Source: a virus. From it: a stretch of 46,041 nt of DNA. The position numbers and the translations under genes were made by a program. The stretch covers positions 1-46,041 of IMG/VR virus record IMGVR_UViG_3300046000_009335; one strand, written 5' to 3'. Below are positions 20,505 through 27,828 of the stretch, one piece after another. The notes under the pieces were generated by a model that made no database searches, was not told the DNA's origin, and worked only from the letters and a program-made list of their open reading frames with translations. Position 1 is the stretch's first letter. Each line of letters opens with the position of its first letter.

Positions 20505-21291
20505 ATTTGACGACCTTGATGCGATTGGCCCCGAGCACGCTGTTTTGGGAGATGAGAAGATCGTATCCGCGCCAGAACCCGTAGAGATTGAGGCCCCTGC
20601 GCTTGACGAGAGCGACTTCGATGGGCCTGATGTCGAGTTTGCTCCTGCGCCCGCACCCGTTGCTGAAGAGTCCCTCGAAGACCGCCTTCAGCGCCAGCAG
20701 GAGCTCATTGACAAGCTTCTGGCGGGAAAGCCCCTCGTTGATATCCCGGAGGGCTACACGCCCGCCCCAGCCCCTGTGCAGACCGCCCCCGTAGCGCCCG
20801 TAGAGCCTGAGTTGCTTGTCAGTGACGAAATCTACGACGAGCTCATGTCGGACCCCAGAAAGTTCAATGACTTCCTGGTGGCTGTGCTGAAGAAGACTCG
20901 CGAGGAAGCGGTGGCCGAAGCCTATGGCGCGGCGCTGCAGAATATTCCGGCAGTGATGGAGCCCTCCATCCATGAAGCTGCTCGCAATCAGTACGAAGTG
21001 ACTCGCTGGATGCAGGAGAACCCAATCTTGGGTCAGCATCAGCAGGCCGCTGCAACCATCCTTAACCAGGTCGACGCCTACCACCCGGCTCTCTCGCTCA
21101 CTGAGAAGCTCGCGATGACTCTGAATACCCTCAACTCCCATCTGGGAGGAGCACCGCAGCGGACGGCGGTCACCACCCGTCCCACGTCTGGCGTCCAGCG
21201 TCCAGCCTTCGCACAGGCCCCTCGTGGCTCTGCTCCGAAGGCATCGGTTCGCTCCGGCCTCCAGGCGGAACTCGACGAACTCACCCTCTAA
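20494..21291 (+). CDS. Scaffolding protein candidate, 265 aa
   Basis: The ATG overlaps the previous gene by 11 bases, with ribosome site GAGGAAG. The composition is that of phage scaffolds: acidic, with Glu/Pro/Ala/Gln-rich low-complexity regions (DDLDAIGPEHAVL, FAPAPAPVAEESL), helices (EDRLQRQQELIDKLLAG) and a short charged C-terminal helix (RSGLQAELDELTL) of the type that binds coat protein. It lies between portal and capsid as expected. No conserved domain is read directly. Confidence 0.75.
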   Translation: MTTEFDDLDAIGPEHAVLGDEKIVSAPEPVEIEAPALDESDFDGPDVEFAPAPAPVAEESLEDRLQRQQELIDKLLAGKPLVDIPEGYTPAPAPVQTAPVAPVEPELLVSDEIYDELMSDPRKFNDFLVAVLKKTREEAVAEAYGAALQNIPAVMEPSIHEAARNQYEVTRWMQENPILGQHQQAAATILNQVDAYHPALSLTEKLAMTLNTLNSHLGGAPQRTAVTTRPTSGVQRPAFAQAPRGSAPKASVRSGLQAELDELTL

Positions 21292-21303
21292 GGAATACCC
21301 CTC

Positions 21304-21639
21304 ATGGCAATTGATAAGCAGGGTCGCGCTGGACAGTGGAACTACAATGTTCTGATTGTTGCTGCCGCGACCGTCGCGACCACCCTGAAGCCCTATCAGA
21401 CTACGGTCCTCATGACCGCTCCGGCTTCCGGTAACTCGGTCATCACCCTCCCCAATGTCGCTGAGTGCGCTGGTCGCATCTTCACGGTCAACTGTATCGA
21501 CGGCACGGGCACTTGCTCTGTAGCCGGCGCTGGCGACGAGCTCAAAGCTTACGCCTCTGGCTCCATCACCGCCAACGGCATGTGCTCCGTCTACTCGGAC
21601 GGCATCAACTGGCACGCCATCGGATTCCAGGCCACCTAA
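21304..21639 (+). CDS. Decoration-like beta protein, 111 aa
   Basis: ATG at 21304 follows AAGGAATACCCC. The sequence is Thr/Ala/Val-rich with alternating strands and glycines (PASGNSVITLPNVAECAGRI, GTGTCSVAGAGDELKAYASG), like small beta-barrel capsid decoration or fibre-tip domains. No family recognised. Encoded between scaffold and capsid. Confidence 0.6.
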   Translation: MAIDKQGRAGQWNYNVLIVAAATVATTLKPYQTTVLMTAPASGNSVITLPNVAECAGRIFTVNCIDGTGTCSVAGAGDELKAYASGSITANGMCSVYSDGINWHAIGFQAT

Positions 21640-21664
21640 TTAGTAACCAGGAGCACCACCCCCA

Positions 21665-22708
21665 ATGAGCATTAAAGGCGACCTGCGCGAATGGCGTGTC
21701 GATATTCACGCCCTGCAGCACTTTACTTCGGTCCCTCCCGACTCTGAGACCGGAGCGCTGTATGTCGACGGCGAACCCTACGGCTCTGGGGGTGGTGATT
21801 CCTACACCCATCCCAACCACTCTGGCGATGTGACCAGTGTGGCGGATGGGGCTCAGACTATTGCTACTGGTGCCGTCACGAACGCCAAGATGGCGAACAT
21901 GGCCCAGAACACCATCAAGGGCAACGACGCAGTTCTTGGGGTTCCCAAAGACCTGACGAAGGCTGAGGCGCTGGCTCTGCTGAATGTCGCAGACGGCGCT
22001 CAGGTCAACACGGTCACCTCCGTGAACACCGAGACCGGCGCTGTGGTTCTCACGAGCGACGACATCAGTGATGCGGCGCAGACCAACAAGTGGTCCAGCG
22101 CAGCCAGAAATACCAAGACCGACTATCTTACGGTAACGGCTGCGACCGACCTCGACACAATCAGGGCCAACACGACCACCAACAACGCGAAAGTCACCAA
22201 CGCCACCCACACCGGCGAGGTAACTGGATCAGCAGCGCTCACGCTGGCGGCTTCGGCTGTCACAGCCCGTACGCTGGCTACTCCGGTCGGTGCTGACCAC
22301 GCGCTCATCTATGACGCTTCTGGTGCGATTATCGCGAAGGCGCTCATCAGTCTCTGGCCGATGACCCGAATTGTTGCTGCTGTTGCGGCTGCGGCCACAG
22401 TGACCATCAACGCGAGCCTTGCCTTCAACGGCATCTTCAAGCTCACGACCTCCGCGACCGCCATCACCACGATGGCTGCTCCTACAGGCTCCCCGATTGA
22501 CGGACAGACGATGGAGATCTGGATCGTACAGGACGCCACCGGAAGCCGTACTATCGGCACCTGGAATGCGGCCTTCAGGTGGAATGCCGTTGGCGGCGTA
22601 CCAACCCTTACCACCACGCCGCTCGCCGTCGACATCCTGTGCTTTCAGTATTACTCCACCACTGCTGCGTGGATGTGTACCGCGAAGCTCCTGGCGGCGG
22701 CTATCTAA
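21665..22708 (+). CDS. Fibre-like structural protein, 347 aa
   Basis: Contains repeated fibre-stalk motifs: HPNHSGDVTSVADGAQTIAT, AVTNAKMANMAQNTIKGN, VTSVNTETGAVVLTSDDISD and THTGEVTGSAALTLAASAVT, all frequent in trimeric phage fibres. The C-terminal third (LISLWPMTRIVAAVAAAATV onward) is beta-rich and may be a tip domain. Its place between scaffold and capsid, rather than with the tail genes, suggests a head fibre; a tail or receptor-binding role is possible. Confidence 0.7.
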   Translation: MSIKGDLREWRVDIHALQHFTSVPPDSETGALYVDGEPYGSGGGDSYTHPNHSGDVTSVADGAQTIATGAVTNAKMANMAQNTIKGNDAVLGVPKDLTKAEALALLNVADGAQVNTVTSVNTETGAVVLTSDDISDAAQTNKWSSAARNTKTDYLTVTAATDLDTIRANTTTNNAKVTNATHTGEVTGSAALTLAASAVTARTLATPVGADHALIYDASGAIIAKALISLWPMTRIVAAVAAAATVTINASLAFNGIFKLTTSATAITTMAAPTGSPIDGQTMEIWIVQDATGSRTIGTWNAAFRWNAVGGVPTLTTTPLAVDILCFQYYSTTAAWMCTAKLLAAAI

Positions 22709-23238
22709 TGGCGAGCACCGGCAACATCTATCCAGGAACGCTTACTGAAGTTGCTCCTGGAGACAACACTTGGGTCGACCTGGCTAACGCCAAGACGGTC
22801 TCGGACGACGTGGCGACCTGCAGCCTTGACGGCGTGTCGACTGCCTTCTGGCTCCACGCCACCAATTTTGGGTTTACGATCCCGGCTGGGGCCACCATCA
22901 ACGGCATCGTCGTTGGGCACAAAACAAGCGAAGACGTTGATGTGGATGGTGAGGTAAATAGCGTCCAAATCATTGTGGGCGGATCTCGGGTCGGGACACC
23001 AAAGACCACCGGAGACATCACCACAACACTCACCACCAGAGCCAGCGGCACTGTATCGGACCTTTGGGGCTTGACCCCAACCCGCGACCAGGTTGTCGCA
23101 ACGGACTTTGGGGTTGCTCTCCAGCTCAGGAATTGGACTGCTGGGGGTTTGGGCAACGTCAATGTCGCCTACATCCGCATGGACATCACCTACACCGCCG
23201 CTTCTGGCGTGACCTACGGCTTTCACACAGTCCTCTAA
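22708..23238 (+). CDS. Structural beta-sandwich-like protein, 176 aa
   Basis: The ATG at 22708 overlaps the fibre gene's stop by 1 base. Thr/Gly/Val-rich strands (WVDLANAKTVSDDVATCSLD, TIPAGATINGIVVGHKTSED, VNVAYIRMDITYTAASG) resemble the Ig-like or jelly-roll domains of phage neck and fibre proteins. Probably a virion accessory coupled to the fibre-like protein. No specific family. Confidence 0.6.
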   Translation: MASTGNIYPGTLTEVAPGDNTWVDLANAKTVSDDVATCSLDGVSTAFWLHATNFGFTIPAGATINGIVVGHKTSEDVDVDGEVNSVQIIVGGSRVGTPKTTGDITTTLTTRASGTVSDLWGLTPTRDQVVATDFGVALQLRNWTAGGLGNVNVAYIRMDITYTAASGVTYGFHTVL

Positions 23239-23246
23239 GGATCCCA

Positions 23247-23723
23247 ATGGCAGAACGAAACACAGTTGTAACCATTCCGAAGTACGTCGACGCGCTCGTT
23301 CCTGGCAGCGGGAAGTACTCGATGTCTGAGCTTCGAGAACACAACAGGCTCCGCTCCCAGCGAGTCTACGACGAACTCCAAGCGCTCAACGATATTGAGA
23401 TGCTCGCTCGCGTGGCTCAGGCGCTCCCTACCGGAGACACCGCCGAAGAGGTCGCTGCCTTCGAGGCCGGGTTTACGGTACAGATGAAGCGCCTTGTCCG
23501 AGACTATCGCGTGCTCGCGACCACGAACGACGCGACCCCGAAGGATGTGCGCAACGCGGTCCTCCAGGCCATCATCGACAACTTTGCAGCCCGTGACGCA
23601 AACAGCGACGGGAAGATTAACAAAGCGGAATCTGGCCTCCACGACCAGCTCTTCAACGCCCTCGACATTGACGCTGACAACAGGCTCACCGTCGCAGAAC
23701 TCCAGGCTGGCATCGCCGCCTGA
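23247..23723 (+). CDS. Virion-region protein with two EF-hand-like calcium loops, 158 aa
   Basis: ATG at 23247 has AAGGATCCCA upstream. The C-terminus carries two EF-hand loops, DANSDGKINKAE and DIDADNRLTVAE, with Asp/Asn at positions 1, 3, 5 and Glu at 12, spaced as a pair. The N-terminal 110 residues are helical (YSMSELREHNRLRSQRVYDE, RDYRVLATTND). EF-hand or dockerin-like pairs are rare in phage morphogenesis genes. Immediately upstream of capsid, so it may be a calcium-dependent capsid accessory or completion protein. Confidence 0.7.
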   Translation: MAERNTVVTIPKYVDALVPGSGKYSMSELREHNRLRSQRVYDELQALNDIEMLARVAQALPTGDTAEEVAAFEAGFTVQMKRLVRDYRVLATTNDATPKDVRNAVLQAIIDNFAARDANSDGKINKAESGLHDQLFNALDIDADNRLTVAELQAGIAA

Positions 23724-23810
23724 CCCACCGCCTCCCAATCACTGGCAGGCACCCCCTAAACACACGCGCCACTTCCGCTCGTCCTGAGCATGGCGCAGGA
23801 GAACATAATC

Positions 23811-25142
23811 ATGGCAGACGCAATCGGCTATTTCGGCATGCGTGGTTCGGGCAACTGGACCGCCGACGAACGCCCCAAGAGCTACCGGGAGAAGATCCTG
23901 GAGCTGTACCCCAATGGCGATATGCCCCTCACCGGCCTTCTGAGCAAGACCGCCAGCGAGACCGTCAATGACCCCGAGTTCAACTGGTGGGAAGAGCCCC
24001 TTGCCAGCCAGGCGGGCGACCTCTCCGGTCATGGTGTCTACACCGACCAGAGCCTCGCTACCGAATACACCAGCTCCAGCACTGTTGCGGTTGGTGGAAA
24101 CATCTACGTCAAGGTGAGCGAAGCGACCTGTAACGAGATTCGCGAAGGCCACCTGGTGATGCTGCGCTTCTACAGCGCGACCGCCCCCGATGCCAGCCGC
24201 GATCGGCGCGGTAAGGTTGTTGGTCGGCGCACCAACGGCGCGGATTCGATGATCGCTATCAAGATGCGTGAAGCGGATACCGCGACCGCGACCAACCTGT
24301 CCACCGCGAACCGCATCGTGGTCATCGGTAACTCCAACGCGGAAGGCAGCGCGATGCCTGATGGGATTCAGTACGATCCCACCAAGTACGTGAACTACAC
24401 CCAGATTTTCCGCACGCCCCTGCGCTTCACCGGCACTGCTCTGAGCCAGGCGCTCCGCACCAGCGACCCGTACAAGCGGCAGAAGGCCCGGATCCTGAAA
24501 TATCACGGGATCGAGATGGAACGTGCGTTGATCTACAACGGCGCGCCTTATGAAGGCACCGGCGCGAACGGCTTCCCCGAACGCGAGTGCGGTGGCTTGA
24601 TGAAGTGGATCTCCACCTACGCTGCGGCGAACGTAGACAACTACGTTTCCTCGACCTCTGTAGCCACGAGCACCACTTGGGTGTCCGGCGGTAAGGATTG
24701 GCTGGACGCGAAGATGGAATCCGTCTTCAAGTATGGCCGCAACCGCAAGCTGGCTCTCGTCGGCACGGGTGCCCTCTCCGCCATCAACGCCCTCGCCAGC
24801 CAGTACGGCACGGTGAACATCAGCCCGAAGGACCGTTCCTACGGCATGTCCGTTGTCGAGTGGGTGACCCCCTTCGGCATGCTGGACCTGATGATCCATC
24901 CCCTCTTCTCGCACGAGAAGACCGAGTCCGACACCATGCTGATCGTCGAGCCCGAGAACATCAAGCTTCGTCCCCTGAAGGGCCGTGACACCCACTACAA
25001 GAAAGACGATCGTCTGGAACGTGGTGGCGCTCAGGGTATCGACGGCATCGAAGAGGAGTTCCTGACCGAAATGGGCTGGGAAATCCACCACCCCCTGACG
25101 ATGGGTATCTTCACTGGTCTCGGCAACACCCACGCCAGCTAA
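23811..25142 (+). CDS. Major capsid protein, 443 aa
   Basis: ATG at 23811 (MADAIGYFGMRGSGNW) has AGGAG 9 bases upstream; the earlier in-frame ATG at 23790 lacks a site. The sequence (YPNGDMPLTGLLSKTASETV, EFNWWEEPLASQAGDLSG, KYVNYTQIFRTPLRFTGTA) resembles the SU10-type group of HK97-fold capsid proteins. It is followed at once by a strong terminator, consistent with a highly expressed product. Family by recollection of motifs, not search. Confidence 0.85.
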   Translation: MADAIGYFGMRGSGNWTADERPKSYREKILELYPNGDMPLTGLLSKTASETVNDPEFNWWEEPLASQAGDLSGHGVYTDQSLATEYTSSSTVAVGGNIYVKVSEATCNEIREGHLVMLRFYSATAPDASRDRRGKVVGRRTNGADSMIAIKMREADTATATNLSTANRIVVIGNSNAEGSAMPDGIQYDPTKYVNYTQIFRTPLRFTGTALSQALRTSDPYKRQKARILKYHGIEMERALIYNGAPYEGTGANGFPERECGGLMKWISTYAAANVDNYVSSTSVATSTTWVSGGKDWLDAKMESVFKYGRNRKLALVGTGALSAINALASQYGTVNISPKDRSYGMSVVEWVTPFGMLDLMIHPLFSHEKTESDTMLIVEPENIKLRPLKGRDTHYKKDDRLERGGAQGIDGIEEEFLTEMGWEIHHPLTMGIFTGLGNTHAS

Positions 25143-25160
25143 TCCCAACCCAATGTAATC

Positions 25161-25193
25161 AAGGGGAGCGCAGCCCGTCTGCGCTCCCCTTTT
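25161..25193 (+). terminator. Intrinsic terminator after the capsid gene
   Basis: AAGGGGAGCGCAG (25161-25173) pairs perfectly with 25179-25191, 5-base loop, ending in TTTT. The next gene's ribosome site (GGAGATCT) follows only a few bases later, so it probably reduces rather than stops tail-gene transcription. Confidence 0.85.
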
Positions 25194-25203
25194 CTGGAGA
25201 TCT

Positions 25204-25872
25204 ATGGCTACTCTACTTCAGCTCCGCACTACCTTCGTAAAGCGCTCTGGGCGAACCGACCTGGCTTCGACCGACTACACGACCGACAATGGCGCGGACT
25301 TCTTCATCAACGAAGGCATTCGCGAGCTGGATGGCCTGCTCCCGAATCCAATCAGCCGCAAGACGCTCAGTACCAGCCTTGCGGCTTCTGCGTATTCGGT
25401 GAGCTTCGCCGACCTGCGCGTCCCCATCAACGTATGGGCAACCGACTCCGACAGCGACCGTTGGCTGCTTGGTAACAAGACCGAGCGGGACATGCGGAAC
25501 AACTGGGAGACCACCTTCGACCTTGTCGACTCCGGCTCTCCCACTTACTGGTCCATTGGCACCACCCTGAATAGCGCCACACCCAGCACCACGATGGCGC
25601 TGACCATCATGCCGCCTGCTGACGCAACACACACCATCGAGGTTGAGGGCTACTTCTGGAGCACCACTCTCGCAATCAATACGGATACCAACTGGTGGTC
25701 CGTCACCCATCCCGGACTCTGCTACCTGGCTGCGCAGTACGCCCTCGAGGTGAGCCTGCGCAACACGGCTGGCATGAAGGACTGGATGGGGGCAATCGAG
25801 CTCAGGCTTCGCGGTATTGACCACGACGCCGCTGAGACAGAAGCAGCAGGCAATATGGAGTTGAGTGGATGA
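25204..25872 (+). CDS. Head-tail adaptor (tail tube A-like), 222 aa
   Basis: ATG at 25204 has GGAG 4 bases upstream. The N-terminal helices (TTFVKRSGRTDLASTDYTTD, FFINEGIRELDGLL) followed by a beta-rich middle and a C-terminal helical part (CYLAAQYALEVSLRNTAGMK) match podovirus gp11/gp4-type adaptor proteins in length and layout. It should sit between portal and nozzle. Confidence 0.65.
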   Translation: MATLLQLRTTFVKRSGRTDLASTDYTTDNGADFFINEGIRELDGLLPNPISRKTLSTSLAASAYSVSFADLRVPINVWATDSDSDRWLLGNKTERDMRNNWETTFDLVDSGSPTYWSIGTTLNSATPSTTMALTIMPPADATHTIEVEGYFWSTTLAINTDTNWWSVTHPGLCYLAAQYALEVSLRNTAGMKDWMGAIELRLRGIDHDAAETEAAGNMELSG

Positions 25873-26264
25873 TTGAAAAACGTGAGCGCATCAACAACAC
25901 GCGGAAGGTGACCGACGCCATGCGCACGGAACGCCCTGCCCGCCAGGTTGTGGTCAAGACTCATGCAGTGGCCTTCAGCGAGTACGTGATGGTCCCAGAC
26001 CAAGACGGCTTCGCCTTCCGGCACATGGCCCCTGTGGGCTACTACTGCAAGTCCCTGCAGCTCTTCCTGGACAACTGCTCTGGCGCTCGCATCCAGCTCC
26101 GTGTGGGCGATGACGAGTATGTGGAGCGGGATGTTGTTGCTGGGGAGAACACCTTCCAGATTGAGCGGGTGATTCCTGCCGGCACCCGTATCCGGCTCCG
26201 CTTCATCGAAAGCACCACCGCGATGGGGATCTGGATCGCGTGGGTCGGAGAAGCCAGTGCCTGA
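25869..26264 (+). CDS. Hypothetical virion protein, 131 aa
   Basis: ATG overlaps the adaptor stop (ATGA). Basic helical N-terminus (MIEKRERINNTRKVTDAMRT), then a compact beta domain (GDDEYVERDVVAGENTFQIE, TRIRLRFIESTTAMGIWIAW). No family recognised; operon position indicates a tail or neck component. Confidence 0.65.
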   Translation: MIEKRERINNTRKVTDAMRTERPARQVVVKTHAVAFSEYVMVPDQDGFAFRHMAPVGYYCKSLQLFLDNCSGARIQLRVGDDEYVERDVVAGENTFQIERVIPAGTRIRLRFIESTTAMGIWIAWVGEASA

Positions 26265-27828
26265 ACTCGTAATCAAAGAGGGGCTCAGGACGGGCATCCG
26301 TTCCCGGGAGGACAACGAGCGAAACAGTGACCAACTCACCGTGCTCTACAACGCGAAGCCTGGCATTCACGGACTCGTCCAGCACAGCCCTATCAGCTTC
26401 CCCCCCACGCTCTCCTCTGCGATTGCTGGTGCTAGCATCACGGTCAGCCACCCATTCCCTCAGCTATTCAGGGGACAGATGGCAACCTACCTCTTCAGTG
26501 AGACCGGAGTCTGGAGTGTCAATGAAACCAACATGCTCTCCACTGGAACCGTACTCACCGCCCTCACACTCAAGAAGCTGGATGACACCTCTGGAGCTAT
26601 CGCTTCTGGAGGGGGCGCTTGGCAGTTCGCTGACTGTGGTAAATCGTGGTGGGCATTCAACGGAACCACCACCGTCTTCTACGCCGAAGTCGGGGGAGTT
26701 TGGGCAGTTCGAGTAGATACCGCCTTCCAGGTGCCCACCCAGTCCGGCTGTCACTTCAGGGGCCGAGCGCTCTTTGGTGGCTTCGACGAGAACAACTACT
26801 GGAACTCGGTGTGGGATGCCAATATCGCTGGATGGACGGACACCTACATTGTCAACCCGGCTGGTGCCACCATCGCCGGTATCGGCTCCAACTTCGTGAG
26901 CTGGTCCAGCATCGGTGGCGGTGATGTTCTCGGGATGCTCTACCCGGACCTGATGGTCGAGGGGCATGAGAAGTACAGCACGGGTGGGCATAGCGCAACC
27001 AGGCCCATCTGGAACGACTTCCTGGAGCGCAATGAATGCGGCTGGATGCCGATGGACTGGGCAGGGCGCGTGCTCTGCATGAAGCCTCTCGGGGATGCGG
27101 TAGTCGTCTATGGCGACAATGGCATCTCGGCGCTCACGATGGTCAGCTCTCCCGTGCCCACCTTTGGCCTGCAGCCCGTTGCCAAGTTCGGTATCGCTTC
27201 CCGCACTGCGGTTGGTGGTGACGAGAACGGGCACCTCTTCATGGATAACTCCGGCATGCTCTGGGAGCTGGGCACTGACCTGAAGCCCATCCGTCGCGAC
27301 CACCAGGAGAGCTTCCTGCCCTTCGTGGGGGACGACATCTCTATCGTCCACAACCCGCAGATCAAAGAGTTCCACATCACCGGCACTGTCAGCTCGGTTC
27401 GTCGCTGCTACACCCTGACTGAGTCCGGGCTATACCGACACAAGCACGCACCGACCAGCGCCTTCTACCTCTCTGGCGGCATGGTCGGTATCTACGAGAC
27501 CCTCTCTGGCTTCGACACCGTAGAGGTCCGCACGGACACTCTCGACTTCGAGACCCGCGATATCAAGACCATCCACAGCATCCAGCTCGGCTGTACGGTG
27601 ACTTCTCCGCTTAGCTGCAGGATCTTCTACCGGAGCGACGCAAGCGCAGCCTGGTCCAGCACAGCTCTCGTAGCGCTTGACCTGAAGGGCAACGCCGACA
27701 TCCTCGCCTCTGGAGTCGAGTTCCAAATCCAGATCTACGGCCTCGACTACACCGACTTCGAGCGCATCGACTACATCAAACTCCTCTGGCGCGAGCTCGG
27801 GGTCCGCAACTTTAGGGGTTCCGCATGA
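26257..27828 (+). CDS. Nozzle-like tail protein, paralogue 1, 523 aa
   Basis: GTG start at 26257, overlapping the previous gene by 8 bases. A long beta-rich protein with blade-like repeats (GVWSVNE, GAWQFADCGKSWWAFNG, GRALFGGFDENN, VVVYGDNGISAL, GHLFMDNSGMLWELG) as in the beta-propeller nozzle (gp12-type) proteins of podoviruses. It is collinear with the next gene: VLCMKPLGDAVVVYGDNGIS and FETRDIKTIHSIQLG have direct counterparts there. Expected in the tail tube that contacts the adaptor. Confidence 0.65.
   Translation: MPELVIKEGLRTGIRSREDNERNSDQLTVLYNAKPGIHGLVQHSPISFPPTLSSAIAGASITVSHPFPQLFRGQMATYLFSETGVWSVNETNMLSTGTVLTALTLKKLDDTSGAIASGGGAWQFADCGKSWWAFNGTTTVFYAEVGGVWAVRVDTAFQVPTQSGCHFRGRALFGGFDENNYWNSVWDANIAGWTDTYIVNPAGATIAGIGSNFVSWSSIGGGDVLGMLYPDLMVEGHEKYSTGGHSATRPIWNDFLERNECGWMPMDWAGRVLCMKPLGDAVVVYGDNGISALTMVSSPVPTFGLQPVAKFGIASRTAVGGDENGHLFMDNSGMLWELGTDLKPIRRDHQESFLPFVGDDISIVHNPQIKEFHITGTVSSVRRCYTLTESGLYRHKHAPTSAFYLSGGMVGIYETLSGFDTVEVRTDTLDFETRDIKTIHSIQLGCTVTSPLSCRIFYRSDASAAWSSTALVALDLKGNADILASGVEFQIQIYGLDYTDFERIDYIKLLWRELGVRNFRGSA

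Noticed and set aside
23790-23810. Capsid start at the upstream ATG
   Set aside because: The ATG at 23811 has an AGGAG site; the upstream one has none and adds only seven residues.
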